A stretch of 64,000 bases of DNA from Metarhizium brunneum (taxonomy: Eukaryota > Ascomycota > Sordariomycetes > Hypocreales > Clavicipitaceae), in NCBI RefSeq assembly GCF_013426205.1, contig NC_089423.1, forward strand, positions 2,790,001 to 2,854,000, read 5' to 3'. Every line of letters starts with the position of its first letter. The first letter of the stretch is position 1. The position numbers were made by a program, and so were the translations under genes. The notes below the pieces were generated by a model, which saw only the letters and a list, made by a program, of their open reading frames with translations, was not told the origin of the DNA and did not search any database. Below are positions 50,947 to 61,678 of the stretch, one piece after another.

Positions 50947-53375
50947 ATGGCGCCAACCGCAGAAAAGGACGGCCACAAGGCCAAGGACGATTCTACTCAC
51001 GTAAAGGAGCTCTACCCCATGGTGAACTGGAAGTATGACTTGTTCCTGTATATGATGGGAAACTTGGTCGACTTGTTCTTCCGCGAGGTCGTGCCGCGAG
51101 GATCTTGGAAAGTTCCGCAATCCGGACCAGTTCTGTTCGTCGCAGCACCACATGCGAACCAGGTCAGTATAGCTTCACTTTCTCAGTTCCCGCACTAATC
51201 AGCCTGTCCGCCAAGACTGACAAGCTGCCGGGTATGCCCTTGAACTCAAGACCAAAAAAAACTGACTCGAGATTGCTTGCTATTCTGTAGTTTGTCGATG
51301 GCCTGGTGCTTCTACGAACCCTTAGACAGGAGGCCGGTCGTCGGGTGTCTCTGCTCATTGCCCAAAAGTCAGTTCACGGCTTCATTGGCTGGGCCTCTCG
51401 ACAAGCGGGCGCTGTGCCCGTTGGTCGTGCACAAGATGCTACAAAGTCGGTGCCGGGTACCATCTACCTCCCCGATCCCGTTAACGATCCTACTCTTGTT
51501 CGCGGCGTTGGCACAAACTTTGGTACCGGCGACGGCCAGATACACGGCATGGTCTTTTTGCCGCCGGGGAAGAAGACTGCCTCTGTGAGCAGCGATATTG
51601 CGCAAATCCTTGGCCCCGAGGAAATTCGACTCAAGCGGCCCTTCAAGGGAAAGCTTGCCATGCAACAACTGACCGGCCGCGACGACATTGACGAGGACGG
51701 AAAGTTTACAAACAAAAGCATCAAGGGTCCCGCACCGGGATATGAAGGCACAAAGTTCAAGGCGGCACCGAACATTGACCAGACAAAGGTCTACGAGGCT
51801 GTCTTTTCACGACTACGACATGGTGGGTGTGTCGGCATCTTCCCCGAAGGCGGTAGTCACGACCGCACCGAGCTCCTCCCTCTCAAGGCCGGTGTTGCCA
51901 TCATGGCGCTTGGAACGTTGGCCGAAGCACCGAACTGCGGGCTCAAGATAGTCCCGGTGGGCATGAATTACTTTCACGCTCACAAGTTCCGAAGCAGAGC
52001 GGTTGTCGAGTTCGGCACGCCGTTCGAGATTCCTCCGCATTTGGTGGAACTGTACCGCAACAACCAGCGAAGGGAAGCTATCGGTCAGGTAATCGATACT
52101 GTGTACCAGTCTCTCAGTGCAGTCACCGTATCGGCGCCAGACTACGATACCCTCATGGTCATTCAAGCAGCGCGAAGACTGTACAACCCCACTGGAAAGA
52201 AGCTCCCTCTGCCGGTCGTGGTCGAGCTCAACAGACGACTTGCCATGGGTTATGAGCGCTACAAGAATGACGAACGCATCACATCCTTATCAGCGTCGGT
52301 CAAGAACTACAACTTACAACTTCGCTATCTCAGCCTCAAGGACCATCAGGTCCAGTACGCTAGAATGTCCATTCTCAAAGTCCTCTTCCTCCTTGTGTAC
52401 CGCTCCATCAAGCTTTTGCTTCTGTTCTTCTGTACCGTTCCAGGCTTGCTCCTCTTTGCCCCCGTCTTCGTAGCAACCAAGATTATCAGCATTCAAAAGG
52501 CAAACACTGCGCTGGCGGGCTCAACTGTCAAAGTCCGAGGCCGCGACGTCATGGCCACGTGGAAGATTCTCGTCGCCATGGGTCTGGCTCCTACCCTCTA
52601 TCACTTTTACTCCATCATTATCGTATTCAAGGTCTGGCAGGACAGGTTATGGGGCTACGTTCCTATGTGGGTGCCTTTGTGGCTGGCGTACATTGGCATC
52701 TGGCCAGCCATGATTGGCCTCACCTTTGCAGCCTTGCGTTTTGGCGAGGTTGGCATGGACATTTTCAAGTCACTCCGACCCTTGATCCTCTGTTTGGTGC
52801 CCAGTTCTGACTTTAACATTCATACTCTGCGGCTCCGACGGGCAGAGCTGAGTGCCCAAGTCACGGATTTGATCAACACACTGGGCCCTGAAATGTTCTC
52901 CGACTTTGACAAGACTCGCCTTGTGCCGGACGTGTCCAGGCTGGAGAGCGGTGGCGCCACTCCCGAGAGAGCGCACAAGCGCAAAGACAGCGACCAGTCC
53001 AACACAAGCGCCGACGTGGAGACTCCTCCGATGCTTTCTCGTCGCAGCACGACGCAGTCCAGCCGTGCTCTTCCACGAAACGACTCCTTCAGCAACATTG
53101 GTACTGTCGGCATCTTCTCCACTCGTCCCCCATCCCGATCGAGAAGCAGGTCACGGTCTAGTAGTGCTGGAGGCGGCTTCGGCTCGGGGGGCTTCCCCAT
53201 CAGCGGGTTTACCACTCTGGATTCTGCCGAGGGCTTCAACGAGGCGACAAGAAAGATTCGAGAGGCGATGAAGAATCGCAGGAAGAAGTCAGACAAGCTG
53301 CATGCAGCGGATGACGACGACGATGAGGACAGCGAAGAGGAGGGATATGACGAGGCGAGGAAGAAGAATATCTAA
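50947..53375 (+). CDS. SCT1: Glycerol-3-phosphate / dihydroxyacetone-phosphate acyltransferase
   Basis: Two exons, 50947-51162 and 51291-53375, give 766 residues, typical of fungal Sct1/Gpt2. The enzyme transfers an acyl group from acyl-CoA to the sn-1 position of glycerol-3-phosphate, the first step of phospholipid and triacylglycerol synthesis, at the ER. The acyltransferase motifs are present: APHANQFVDG (His69 to Asp75, split by the 128-nt intron), VGIFPEGGSHDRTELLPLKAG (around 255) and LKIVPVGMNYF. Hydrophobic segments at about 430-470, 495-520 and 525-555 would anchor the protein. The C-terminal 170 residues are Ser/Arg-rich and then strongly acidic, a likely phosphoregulated tail. Yeast has two paralogues (SCT1, GPT2), so the symbol is approximate. 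Its two substrates are products of the synthetase at 2.4 kb and the kinase at 17.5 kb. Confidence 0.94.
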
Positions 53376-55134
53376 TCGACTTGAAATGTGAATGGCAGTG
53401 GCAAACGAGTTCTGTTTAGACATCCCTTTTACCCTGAAGAAGAAAAATGTGGCTTGAGCTGGACATGGATGGATACGTTTTTGATACAATGTGACCGATT
53501 ATGTTGTGTATTTTGTACATTTTTCACAACTTTATTGCGGGAAAATCTTGTCTCAGTCGAGAGATGGAGCGAGTTATGATGTTGCACATTGCTGTTTTGC
53601 CATTTTTCGCCGTGCGAGGTATGCATGTGGAAGTTGTAACTCCTATGAAATGACGACGATGTCAACTGCTTCTAGTATTAGAATTTGTGCTAGCGTTTGT
53701 TGGAGGAAAACCGGTCCTCGGAGTAACCCCCACCAGAGTCACCAGAGTTGAAGCATTACAAATGCTTTGAAAACTGTCAACGGCTACGAGTAGAATGGTG
53801 GTTGTAGTTGATGACGAAGCCCTGCGTCCCTGGCATTATGCAATGTGTTGTACGGAGTACCTCCACACCTTAACGCCGAGTCGCAACTACATACGGAGTA
53901 CATACATACATACCTGCCGAGTAGGACACATTGGTCTTGGGCAGCCAGCCAATGGAGCATTCCGGGACGGTGCTGACATGACGTTACCTTGTGCTGACGT
54001 ACGGAGTAGCTAACGGTTGGACCCTTTATTATTAGTACTCCCTACGGAGCGGAGTACAACTAACGGAGCCAAGGAGTTTCATGCTTGACCGGCTGCGAGG
54101 GGCTTGGGCTTGTTTGGTGGTGACAAGACGAACATTTGATGCAAAAGGCGCACCGTAGAGAGTGACAGTGCAGCACGCGGGATGACGCCGCCATCAATCC
54201 ATCTCAATATGCATCGATGTCATATCGGCGGTATTCAATCATCAATTATGGGGTCACACAGAATGCAGGATGCAGGATGCAGATCGCCAGAGTGGTGTGG
54301 AGATGGATGTGTCGGCCGCGTCCTCTCACGGATCTGATAAAAAAAAAAGCCGTTGAGTGGTCAGACAAAACGTTGGGGCTCTGGGGCTCGGAGATACGCG
54401 GCGTATTCTCAGCAGCACAGACAGCCCAGGGACGGCCGGGCAGGAGACACGCGGAGAATTGCGTGTCAGCAGGCGCGAGATTGGTCCCTATCAGACCAGC
54501 TGCGATTCAGCCATAAATTCAAGAAGCCCGCAGCCGCCAACAACTCTGCGCCTTTTATCCTGGCGATTCTTGACCATAAAGCAGAGCACAGCCTTGGCAA
54601 TAGAAAAAGCGCGCTGCAGCACGAGGCGCGAGGCGCGAGACAGGAGGTGGGTGTTTCTCGGATCTGATAAGGGAAGCGGCATATGACGACAGCGCCGCTT
54701 GGCTGGGTGGCACTTTCCTTTCATAATGTTCACAAATCACAACCCCGCGCGGCTCAGCGTCACAGCGGTCCTGACTTGGTTCACTAGGTCATTTTTTTTT
54801 ACCCCCGCCATCGTCCATCCCACGCTGTCCGACGTCGAGAATTTCCAACCACACCCCCGGCGAAACTCGATCCCATTGGAACAGAAATTGCCACATTTCA
54901 GAGACTAGGGAGAATAACAGTGCTTCGTCCCTGAGAGAGAGAGCCGTCGCCCCCTTCGGCTCGCTAGCCCGGCGGCCCCAATCTTTCCACAAGGGAACCG
55001 TTTGGGAATCCCCAGCAAGGCCGAAACCGAAACGACCCATTCTGTCGGAAGCACTCAGTCCACAATTCTCCGTATAAACCCCCGGGGCTTGGTTTTCTTC
55101 TGTCGCCTTTTTTCCTTTTCTTCTTTTTTTCACA
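53376..55134. other. Intergenic region
   Basis: No gene supported. TACGGAGTA-type motifs are dense here (near 53850, 53893, 53999 and a variant near 54041-54054). The last 350 bases are C/T-rich leader for the next gene. Confidence 0.5.
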
Positions 55135-56525
55135 ATGTCACCCCATTCTACGACGCCCCGGTCCCTCCCGCGCATGCCCGTGAAGCAGAAAATGGCCGTT
55201 TCGCTCAAATCACTCATGTCGTCTGTCCTGGGGGGCGGCAAGGCATCCACGCCTGCCTACGACGAGCTGTTTGAAAAGACGGACCCGCAGAAGGACGGGG
55301 AGGAGTGCCTGCACGACTGTGATGGCTGTACGGTACGGTATCCGAGGGGATTCAAGATTGATGAGGAGGATGTGCTGTATGGGCAGGTCAAGGGGTGGAG
55401 TACGCATGTGTTGGTGGGTACGGGGAAGACGGACTGGGTGAGAGATGTGGGGGATGAGAAGGGGAGTGTCATGGAGGCTATTAGTAAAGCGGATGGACCG
55501 ACGAACGGGGTGAGTATTTTGTATTTGTGCTGTTTGCTGTTTGCTGTGGTGCTGTTATGAGAGTCATGAGGTGTCCCGGGGGATGAGGCTTCATCATGCC
55601 CATCTCATAGATCTCATGGATCTATGGATGTTGAAGCTTCAGAAAATCGTCTTCACGTATTTACGACTGAAAGGGACACCATCTCACTCATCGTGTGCTT
55701 ATTTTGTTATGAGACAGTCATGGCTAATGCTTCTCGCAGAGACTCATGCTTTCGGCATCAAATATGCCCACACCACACGACACAAGCGACTACTCAGAAC
55801 CTACAACTGTTCTCCTACTCCCCGCCTTCACCCTCGTGGAAAACGTCCACCCAACCAACGTCACTACTCTCATCACCGAGCTCATCAACAAGGCACCGAC
55901 AACCATGTCACCGCTCACAACTCCTTCTCTCCCCAAGTCGCTCCCCGGTCTGGATGCTGATGTGCCCGTCCTGGAAACAAAAGCCTGCCCTCACAGCGCC
56001 GTCATTCTGATGTGCAGCCACAGAACACGAGATGCCCGGTGTGGCCAGAGCGCGCCTTTACTACGGAAAGAGTTTGAACGGCACTTACGACCCCTGGGAC
56101 TGTATCGCGATCTGCACGACGAGAGACCAGGTGGCGTCGGCATTTACTTCATCAACCATGTCGGTGGGCACAAGTATTCTGCTAATGTCATGATTTACCG
56201 GAGACCGAATGCTTTTGGGCAAGATGAAGTTGTTGAGGCGGCTGGACATTCAGATTCAACAGCGACGAATGGAAGCTCAAACGGCACCAACGGCACTTCC
56301 AATGGTGCCTCGAATGGCACCTCGAATGGCACCTCGAATGGCACCTCGAATGGCGATGGTGCGAAGCCCGACGTTGGTGCCGCGCAAGGCATCTGGTTAG
56401 CGAGAGTAAAACCCGAGGACTGCGAGAATCTTATTAGATATACTGTTCTGAAGGGCAAGCTGGTCAAACCGGAGAGCCAATTACGGGGTGGTTTTGACAG
56501 AGTGAAGGGACTAACGAGTTGGTGA
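55135..56525 (+). CDS. Sucrase/ferredoxin-like family protein (Aim32-like, thioredoxin-like ferredoxin fold)
   Basis: Two exons, 55135-55509 and 55740-56525, give 386 residues. The intron is 230 nt with GTGAGT and GCAG ends. The N-terminal half carries a Cys cluster (ECLHDCDGC) and a VLYGQVKGWSTHVLVGTGKTDW segment. The C-terminal half carries CPHSAVILMCSHRTRDARCGQSAP and HVGGHKYSANVMIYR, the hallmarks of this family. Yeast Aim32 is a mitochondrial member proposed to bind a 2Fe-2S cluster with Cys and His ligands; by analogy the cluster here would use the second-half Cys/His residues. A low-complexity Asn-Gly-Thr/Ser linker interrupts the C-terminal half. In-frame ATGs at 55174 and 55192 are alternative starts. 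The assignment is by motif recognition; the reaction, if any, is unknown. Confidence 0.85.
56304..56351 (+). repeat. Four tandem 12-bp units encoding Gly-Thr/Ala-Ser-Asn
   Basis: GGTGCCTCGAAT is followed by three copies of GGCACCTCGAAT. The last three copies are identical at the base level, which suggests recent expansion inside the linker of the ferredoxin-like protein. Confidence 0.9.
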
Positions 56526-56680
56526 TGCACAAAAGAATTTGATGGGCCGTGACGCCATCGAGATGTAATGACGGGGAGAGAGGGAGAAGCTAATTCGGGA
56601 CAACATGTGAGAACAAGACATTATGATAGACACCAAGACTTGTCTGCTGCATATGTACTAGTCTAGCTCTAGAGTCTGCC

Positions 56681-56799
56681 ACATACGACCACAGCCGCCA
56701 GTAGAACTCACGATCCCGTCTGATCTCGTACGATAACCTGGCGAGCGCTGGATTAGTAGTTGGGTCGGTGACGACCAGCGAATACCTAGTGTTGTATGT
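56681..56799 (+). rRNA. 5S ribosomal RNA (dispersed single gene, variant sequence)
   Basis: The 119-nt sequence starts ACATACGACC and ends GTTGTATGT, which pair as helix I with one G-U. CGCCAG and CTGGCG near positions 15 and 65 form helix II exactly. The loop word CCCGTCTGATCT is the conserved eukaryotic loop. TTAGTAGTTGGGTCGGTGACGACCAGCGAA-like sequence near the 3' half (words TAGTAGTTGGGT and CCAGCGAAT) is the conserved pol III internal promoter region. The 5' half differs from the commoner filamentous-fungal 5S type as I remember it, yet keeps pairing. 5S genes are dispersed in filamentous ascomycetes, which fits a lone copy between protein genes. Confidence 0.92.
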
Positions 56800-57533
56800 T
56801 TATTTTTTGCCACCTTGAAGAAGCCTATAACAGGTTGCTGCAGCGTTACATGGAGCGCCATATGATTCTCACAAAAATACATGCGACACCCACCACATGA
56901 CGATTCCACAGGACACGGCGTCTCAGAACTGGCAACTCGCAAGTCTCATAAACAAGCCCGCCCGCCCCTCTTTAATGTCTGAGACAAATGCCAAGCTTGG
57001 CGCCCGTTAACAACATACAGCACAGGTGAAAGCATGAGAAGAATGGTATCCCAGCTAGACCTGCTAACTGGGTTCGCAGATGTCCAGTGATACTCATGTA
57101 AGTGGTTACAAAGCGACGGAACGGTCCGCCGCATCATCCTCCGTCCAATGCTCCGTCTATCTCAGTTGGTTGATAGGACCTGCCATGCCGCAAGTTCAAG
57201 TTGTAGAGACGATGAACGAGGTGCTTTTTTTTTTTTTGGAAAATCCGCGGATTTGTCCCGACGACGACGTTTCATGCTACGGAACCCGACATTGCAATAT
57301 TCAGGGGGCATGAAAATCAGAGAGCACGGCATGTTTATTCACTGGAGATCCTGAGGACTAGGATGTAACAAAAATCCAACTCTATTTGATGCATTCTATA
57401 CCAAAGAAAAAGAAGAAACAAGAGAAAAACGCACACGCGATACAGGAAAGGAAAAGGAAAAAAAATCCACGCCTTTCTTCACATCTTGTATTCACCCAGA
57501 AAGTCGTGACTAGCAACTTGCATTTCCAACGTG
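56800..57533. other. Intergenic region after the 5S rRNA gene
   Basis: No gene recognised. It holds a T run near 57225-57237 and an A/G-rich stretch at 57400-57470 that is probably the 3' flank of the minus-strand gene downstream. Confidence 0.5.
56803..56808 (+). terminator. RNA polymerase III terminator of the 5S gene
   Basis: A run of six T lies four bases after the mature 3' end of the 5S rRNA, following a TTTA, the expected pol III stop. Confidence 0.8.
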
Positions 57534-58490
57534 TCAATAGGCGTAGGTAGCCGGCTGGTTGTCCCACCCTGGCATGGGGGAAAGAAGCGGCCCCCCCGTG
57601 TTGCTTGTCATGATCTCATTTCCATTGTCCGCAGCCAGCAGGTGCAGCGAGCTAAGGAGCGGATCCATGTTGTTGTGCATGTCGTTGTCCCCTTCCTCAA
57701 AACGGAAAGAGTCGAACCTTCCGGTCAGGCTCGAATTATTGGTTCTGCCGTTACCCATACCGGCGGCGTCTGGACACGCCGAAAGGGGCACGGTGAGGGC
57801 GTTGTTTTGCTCTTCGTACGAAGCTGCTGGTTGCATTTCGCGACACTCCTGGGCCGGTGTTTCTACGCCATGCAGCGCTTTGCATGCGGTGTCTAGCGCT
57901 TTGAGTGCGCTCTCCAAGCGACGTTTCAAAGCATTTTTGTCTATGCCTTCGTCGAGAGGGGACTGCGAGGCTCGTGTGACGGCGTTCTTGGTCTGCGGGA
58001 AAGCCAATTCCTCCAGGTGTTGGTATGCTTTCTGTAGTCCATCCGTCACTTTTTCCAGCTGTGGGAGGTGTTTCTGGAACGTGTGTTTGGCAACGCCGGC
58101 CACGACTTCCCTGGCTCCACTGTTGACGCGCTCCTGCTTCTTATTCAAGAGGGCCTGCTCGTCGTTCAAGCTCTTGACAAGTCCACCAAGCGTAGATTCG
58201 AAATCGTCGTCAATGTCTGCTGTGGCCTGCCATGGTGCCGGGGGTTCCTGGGATGGGTCCTGATGACTCTGGTCATGATACATGTTTTCTTGTATTTCGT
58301 AGTCGGGACTAGTTTCCTGGGGAGGTGTATATCCCTGCAGGCCTCCCTCATTCTGAGACGAACCACCTGGTGTGTTCGGTGTGTTCTCGTCGTCATTGAA
58401 GTGGTAATCGTCCCCAGTGTCCATGCTGGACTCGTTGTCGTCGTCGCAGACGCAAGATAGTACATTAGGGATGGCATATTGCTCCTCCAT
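57534..58490 (-). CDS. Unrecognised acidic protein, 318 residues, intronless
   Basis: A single exon starts at an ATG (58490) and stops at 57534. The first 110 residues are acidic and rich in Asp, Glu, Asn, Gln and Pro, so probably disordered. Residues of about 115-215 are strongly helical with coiled-coil character: DDFESTLGGLVKSLNDEQAL, then a run through HTFQKHLPQLEKVTDGLQKAYQHLEEL, then ALKRRLESALKALDTACKAL. The C-terminus is polar with a short hydrophobic patch (LLSSLHLLA). No catalytic motif or known domain is seen. The long clean frame, the acidic bias and the sharp helical region argue that it is a real gene. The minus-strand assignment is preferred because the overlapping plus-strand frames are Cys/Ser-rich and patternless. 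Function unknown. Confidence 0.7.
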   Translation of the reverse strand: MEEQYAIPNVLSCVCDDDNESSMDTGDDYHFNDDENTPNTPGGSSQNEGGLQGYTPPQETSPDYEIQENMYHDQSHQDPSQEPPAPWQATADIDDDFESTLGGLVKSLNDEQALLNKKQERVNSGAREVVAGVAKHTFQKHLPQLEKVTDGLQKAYQHLEELAFPQTKNAVTRASQSPLDEGIDKNALKRRLESALKALDTACKALHGVETPAQECREMQPAASYEEQNNALTVPLSACPDAAGMGNGRTNNSSLTGRFDSFRFEEGDNDMHNNMDPLLSSLHLLAADNGNEIMTSNTGGPLLSPMPGWDNQPATYAY

Positions 58491-59541
58491 TTTAAAAGTG
58501 GAAAGGCGAAATGATGGAGATGGATCTGCGAGGCTACCTTTTCACCTTTGGCTAGACAGAGTGAGAGTAGAGGTAAGAAAGATATTGAGAGATAGAGAGA
58601 GGGAGAGGAAAGATGGTTTGCGAGGAACAAGACCTTCTCGACGAGGGATACGGCGCGGTCATTTATACCATTTCAACGGCTGAAAATAATAAAGAGAAGC
58701 AGACTCGCACGTTATTCATCTTCGCGCCGGGCACCTTTACAGAAGGACAATGTAGAAGCAGCTTTCTCTTTGGAACCTATGAAAAGGCCACCAAAGCCTC
58801 GTCGTGAACGGAACAGAAACCACACTCGGTGGGTGTGAAGAGACGCACAGCAAGCTTTGTTCGATGTGAATATGACACATGCCGGGCTTTTTTCAAGCTG
58901 CTTTCACGGGTTTCACAAAAAGGCTTCACGAAAGGGACCATTGCGAGGACAATCACTACTACGGCACAATGCGAGCGGTGCCCAGTACCAAGGTGTAACG
59001 TATTATGCAGTCGCTAGCTAAACACTCACTGAAAACAGGCAATGACTTGTTCTGAACTGGCACTCTAGCTTTGGTTTTGACGAAACAGGTTTTTTTTCAT
59101 CCTCTTTATTGCAGATGTTTGACTAGGCTATAAATCAACTTGAACCATGGGCTCAATGTCCCCCTTTGTCCCCTTGCAGGATATGCGCAGCCAAGACGTG
59201 CAGCTCCGTTGTTGAAACGGTTCAAAGACAAGAAACAAAAACAAAAACAAAAAAAAGCCATTGGTGGTCTGAAATTGTAAACACCCAAGCGAGTATTTGC
59301 AAAACTCCCATGAATCTTCCTCCTCCATGTTGAACTTGATGCCGAAATTGTGTGCACCGCCCATCAAACCCGCCGGTCGGGCAATCCTCCAAAGTGTCCA
59401 GCCACACTTCCAATACTGACACTTTTTTCTAAAAAAAAACGTCAGTCTTCGGTAAGACGATATATAGACGTGTGTACTCACCAAAAGGCAAGAACCGATG
59501 CGCCAACGACGAGGCTTCAACGCCACTCAGTTGCAGCAGAT
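58491..59541. other. Intergenic region and probable 3' flank of the repeat protein
   Basis: No gene firmly supported. On the minus strand, 59430-59482 has all the marks of a spliced intron (GTGAGT donor, CTGAC branch, T-run then TAG). It lies after the stop of the repeat protein, so it may be a 3'-UTR intron or part of an unmodelled exon. A short A-rich repeat (CAAAAA units) lies near 59235-59256. Confidence 0.4.
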
Positions 59542-60039
59542 TCAACGACCTGCGTCAGAGGACTCTGTCTTCCCATCGCCATGATCGAATGGGAAAATAT
59601 ATACGCAGGACCCGTCAGGTTTAAATCCTTCAGGAAGCTGCGTTTCGGAGGTCTTGTCCCTCATGCGCTCCTCAGGGAGGGTAGGCTGATCGTTTCCCGG
59701 CTTCTCTGTGCATTCTGTCTTCCCATCGCCATGATCGAATGGGAAAATGTATACGCAGGTCCCGCTAGGTTTGAATCCTTCAGGAAGTTGCGTTTCGGGG
59801 GTCTTGTCCCTCATGCGCTCCTCAGAGAGGATAGGCTGATCTTTTTTCGGCTTCTTCATTTCCAAGACGACGATGTCGGGCCCCATTGTGTATTCTGTCT
59901 TCCCATGGCCAAGATCGTATGGGAGAATGAATTCGATGTAGTGTTTAATATCGTATCCTTCAGGAAGTTGCGTTGTTTCAGGGGTCTTGTCCCTCATGCG
60001 CTCCTCGGAGAGGGTAGGCTGATTGTTTTCCGGCTCCAT
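59542..60039 (-). CDS. Protein of three tandem repeats of about 50-60 residues, no known family
   Basis: The frame starts at ATG 60039 and stops at 59542, giving 165 residues. It is almost entirely three repeats: residues 5-66, 67-116 and 117-165. Each follows the plan QPTLSEERMRDKT, then TQLPEGFKP, then CVYIFPFDHGDGKTE; the first copy diverges in the middle. Repeats 2 and 3 are nearly identical and exactly 150 bp apart, and repeats 1 and 2 are 180 bp apart, both multiples of three. There is no signal peptide or membrane segment. The plus strand is also open, and comparison of repeats 2 and 3 does not settle the strand by silent changes. I prefer minus because the frame begins with ATG immediately before the first repeat and reads as a charged soluble protein. 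It could be a recent lineage-specific gene. A possible spliced C-terminus cannot be excluded. Confidence 0.5.
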   Translation of the reverse strand: MEPENNQPTLSEERMRDKTPETTQLPEGYDIKHYIEFILPYDLGHGKTEYTMGPDIVVLEMKKPKKDQPILSEERMRDKTPETQLPEGFKPSGTCVYIFPFDHGDGKTECTEKPGNDQPTLPEERMRDKTSETQLPEGFKPDGSCVYIFPFDHGDGKTESSDAGR

Positions 60040-60886
60040 TGTGTATAAGACGACGACGGTGGAAATAAAGGCTTTGAGATGCTCAGGAGCAGTGGGTGCA
60101 GTAGATGTATTCGCCAGGGCTGTGCAAAAGAAGACAAAAGGGTGAAAGAGTTAAAGGGTAAAAGAAGACAAGACGGGATACAAGGTTGGCCACGGGCATC
60201 GCCGCATTTTATAGACGTAGGTGATGGGGATTCACTGCCTCGTGCTTTGCTGAACAAGAAAGAAATAGCCTCATGTTGGGACATTCAGCGAAAGGTCATA
60301 TGCTCGCTCACTTTTTTACAACAAGGGACACTTTGCGTGTGTTTGATGTGTACGGTCGCTGTTCAGCCGTTGGTGGGCTCACTGCTGGTCTTTGTTGCAG
60401 TCACGGGGCACGTTGCCGGTTGCCGATGAAGATTGAAAGTATCAATGATTCTTCAAAGCCAAGTAGTTCAGTACTAGAAGACGTGTGCTCGCCGAGGATG
60501 CCATCAATGCGCTGTTATTAACGTTCGTTGTTCAATCTATATCGACACCATATGCCTCTTCACCCCCATCCGTTCAAGCCATGTCCTAATCTACAAACCC
60601 AATCAACCTAATGCTTTTTCCAAAAAGTTCCCACCATGTAGATAAAAATAGAGCCCAGATTCGCTGGCACAAGTGCTAAATAAATGCCTGAATGTTCATC
60701 ACGTCATTACCACAGCCCCCCCATCCATATATGCCCAGTTCTTTAGATCCATCAAATGACATCAAGTAAAATCGCTCGCACCATCGCCTCCTCGCACGGG
60801 TCCCTTCAAACACAGAGCGCCGGGGTATATGCTCTTCTCGGCAGGGGCCAGCGCGCGCAGCCCTTGGGCCGGTGTCGTCGCCAGTG
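60040..60886. other. Intergenic region
   Basis: Upstream region of the repeat protein and 3' flank of the small membrane protein. No other gene or element recognised. Confidence 0.5.
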
Positions 60887-61054
60887 TCAGTCCACAATGT
60901 CCCTCGTGCCGCTGCTGCTGCTGCCGCTCGACGACGTGACACTAAGGTCCCTCCTGACCGTGTGCACAATCTTCCAGATGCCGAATGCCACAGCGGCGAG
61001 CACAACGAAGAGGACAATGATGATGATGGCGATGACGTGGTTGCGCTGCACCAT
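60887..61054 (-). CDS. Small single-pass membrane protein, 55 residues
   Basis: The ATG at 61054 lies in an ideal GCCACCATGG context. The protein opens MVQRNH, has one strong hydrophobic helix (VIAIIIIVLFVVLAAVAFGIW, split here: residues 7-27), then a basic stop-transfer segment (KIVHTVRR) and a Ser/Gly-rich polar tail ending in DIVD. The topology would be N-terminus outside or lumenal with the basic tail in the cytosol. The frame is open upstream to 61168 but has no earlier ATG. No family is recognised. Such short membrane proteins are common in fungal genomes and often unannotated. The codons for the tail include repeated AGC/AGT serines. Confidence 0.55.
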   Translation of the reverse strand: MVQRNHVIAIIIIVLFVVLAAVAFGIWKIVHTVRRDLSVTSSSGSSSSGTRDIVD

Positions 61055-61206
61055 GGTGGCGGTAGGACCGGCTCCTGATGCAAGGGCCGTGAACAGGTTT
61101 TGCAGGTTCAATGTTTGACCAGAGATGGAGCAGCAGTCAGGAATGAAGAGTTTCTTTTTCTCTCTCAATGGTGTAGCTGCAGAGTGCCAAAAATAAAAAT
61201 TTTTAC

Positions 61207-61227
61207 GTTTGGCGTTTGGCGTTTGGC
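61207..61227. repeat. Three tandem copies of GTTTGGC
   Basis: Exact 7-bp units followed by a degenerate fourth unit. It lies just upstream of the small membrane protein on its coding strand, so it may sit in that gene's promoter or leader. Confidence 0.85.
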
Positions 61228-61657
61228 GTTGGCGTGGAATGGGTAGTATGGCGTGAAGCTATTCGCGAGCCAGGATGCGGCAAGACACCTCGTTTGCACC
61301 TCGAATAAAAAAAGTCTACTCCGTAGTCGTCGATGACGGATTCGAGAAACGGCGCGGGCACGAGGGAAAGCGAGCAAGCTAGCAGACTGGAATGAAGCAA
61401 GGTGGAAAACGGACGGCGCAGGCAATGCTGCGTGCATGTCACTCATATAGCTGGTTGCCCCGCCACCGACTTTCCGCGCAAGTCAATAAAACGGATGGCT
61501 GGCGTCGATTGAACGTTGCGAAAAGAATCGAGACATGAGCTAGCACTCGGGTATGGAGTACTGCAGGGGCCAGGGACAGGCCCAGCCAGGGGTCTACCGA
61601 GTGCCGTTGTGGGGCCATGGGCGGGAGCATTGGCCAGTGCCCAGCCAGCTGTCAAGG

Positions 61658-61678
61658 TTCAATGTTCAATGTTCAATG
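61658..61678. repeat. Three tandem copies of TTCAATG
   Basis: Exact 7-bp units in an intergenic region; no known function. Confidence 0.85.

Noticed and set aside
59350..60048. 232-residue plus-strand frame opposite the repeat protein
   Set aside because: It mirrors the repeats on the other strand and has no ATG tied to the repeats; kept only as a caveat in the repeat-protein entry.
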